Below are positions 48,837-49,596 of a DNA stretch of 49,596 bases, piece by piece. This DNA is from an uncultured Ruminococcus sp. GTDB taxonomy: Bacteria; Bacillota; Clostridia; Oscillospirales; Acutalibacteraceae. The stretch covers positions 113,177-162,772 of the forward strand of contig CADBZY010000006.1 in assembly GCA_902799245.1 (NCBI GenBank). Direction: 5' to 3'. The position numbers were made by a program, and so were the translations under genes. How positions within the stretch are numbered: position 1 is the stretch's first letter; every line of letters begins with the position of its first letter. A model generated the notes under the pieces. That model made no database searches, was not told the DNA's origin, and was given only the letters and a program-made list of their open reading frames with translations.

Positions 48837-49596
48837 TCAGTCTGTCGCTCCGGTATCCTTCAGGAGCTTTACCTTAACGTCAAAGGTCTCGGAATTGCTG
48901 GTTCTGCTTTGCGGGCGATAAATAGTGAGCGTGACAGTGTCGCCGGCTTTCTTCTCGAACATGATGTCCTGAAGCTGTGACAGCTCGGTAATGCGCTTGC
49001 CGTCGCAATGGGTGATGATGTCGTACTTCTGCACCTTGCCGTTCATGTCGGAATCGCTGTTGATGTCATAGATCTGCAATCCGGCAGGAATTCCCTGGCT
49101 CTCATAGGCGCTGGAAATGGTCATGCATGTAATGCCGAGTTTCACTCTGCCTTCCACATAGCCGTAGTCAATGAGGTCAGTGACGATTTCCTTGACCTTG
49201 ACGGAAGGAATGGCAAAGCCCATGCCCTCATAGCCTGTCGCGGCGATCTTGGAGGTATTGATGCCGATCACCTGACCGTACATATTGACCAGCGCACCGC
49301 CGGAATTGCCGGGATTGATGGCGGCGTCGGTCTGGATATAACGCATGGCGCTGGTGGATTCGGTGTTCTCGGTGTCGATGATTCTGTCCACGCCCGATAC
49401 AATGCCCATTGTCACCGAACCTGCAAACTGTCTGCCGCCGGGGTTGCCGATGGCGATGACATAGTCGCCCAGAACAAGCTGGCTGCTGTCGCCGAGTTCA
49501 CACTCCGGAAGACCTGTCGCGTTGACTTTCAGTACGGCAAGATCGGACTTGACGTCAAAGCCGACAACCTTGGCGTCGTATGTCTGACCGTCGCTA
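48837..49596 (-). CDS. HtrA/DegP serine protease, C-terminal part (runs off the window)
   Basis: 253 residues of the 3' end; the gene continues beyond base 49596. Trypsin-like part: catalytic Asp in VKSDLAVLKV and Ser in NPGNSGGALVN, with IGNPGG and the AINPGN loops typical of HtrA; the catalytic His and any membrane anchor lie outside. One PDZ domain follows (about the last 100 residues), with ITHCDGKRITELSQLQD as its core. It degrades or refolds misfolded proteins outside the membrane in related Firmicutes. An internal ATG at 49415 is not the start, since homology is continuous through it. Confidence 0.95.
   Translation of the reverse strand, partial: SDGQTYDAKVVGFDVKSDLAVLKVNATGLPECELGDSSQLVLGDYVIAIGNPGGRQFAGSVTMGIVSGVDRIIDTENTESTSAMRYIQTDAAINPGNSGGALVNMYGQVIGINTSKIAATGYEGMGFAIPSVKVKEIVTDLIDYGYVEGRVKLGITCMTISSAYESQGIPAGLQIYDINSDSDMNGKVQKYDIITHCDGKRITELSQLQDIMFEKKAGDTVTLTIYRPQSRTSNSETFDVKVKLLKDTGATD

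Overview
The window looks like chromosomal DNA of an anaerobic, low-to-mid GC Clostridia, most like the Ruminococcus/Oscillospiraceae group of gut bacteria. The basis is a single-chain pyruvate:ferredoxin oxidoreductase, many short-lipobox lipoproteins, strong Shine-Dalgarno sites, near-consensus sigma-A promoters, a BspA-type leucine-rich repeat protein and a holin-like type I toxin. The genus is an inference; there is no rRNA in the window. Bases 1-117 hold nothing I can assign.

Layout. 0.1-8.4 kb (minus): tex, a lipoprotein and a DUF1292 protein form one operon, followed by three membrane proteins (HGSNAT-like acyltransferase, GT-C glycosyltransferase, DUF6020-like) that all appear to start with TTG. 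8.5-9.2 kb: a five-gene tRNA operon (Gly-Arg-His-Gln-Lys) with a perfect promoter and a terminator. 9.3-19.0 kb (minus): a solute-binding lipoprotein with its lobes in swapped order, PFOR with a long structured leader, ychF, and two envelope proteins. 19.2-24.4 kb (plus): an LRR protein, rimO-pgsA, and a membrane protein with a long acidic tandem-repeat region.

24.5-48.4 kb (minus): the arginine biosynthesis genes argG, argH, argJ, argB, argD, argC and argF in pathway-related order. They are interleaved with unrelated small genes: GNAT, sirtuin, M13 peptidase, GH13 amylase, VanZ-like and several DUFs. The ArgJ acetyl-cycling route makes argA/argE unnecessary, so glutamate to arginine is complete here apart from carbamoyl-phosphate synthesis and a regulator. 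A second, divergent carbamoyltransferase lies beside the sirtuin. The window ends inside an HtrA/DegP protease.

The most interesting material lies between the arg genes. (1) A complete type I toxin-antitoxin-like locus at 37.35-37.77 kb was found by reading intergenic DNA. It has a 33-codon holin-like peptide with a sequestered ribosome-binding site and a convergent small RNA sharing its terminator. (2) Degenerate 7-bp tandem repeats (AGGTAGN) flank a 23S-intervening-sequence-type four-helix-bundle gene as inverted repeats, recur at 27.4 kb, and form the last codons and stop of argJ. (3) A second 7-bp family (NNNATTC) lies at 32.0 kb, next to a 17-mer that recurs inverted in a multi-hairpin repeat at 45.8 kb.
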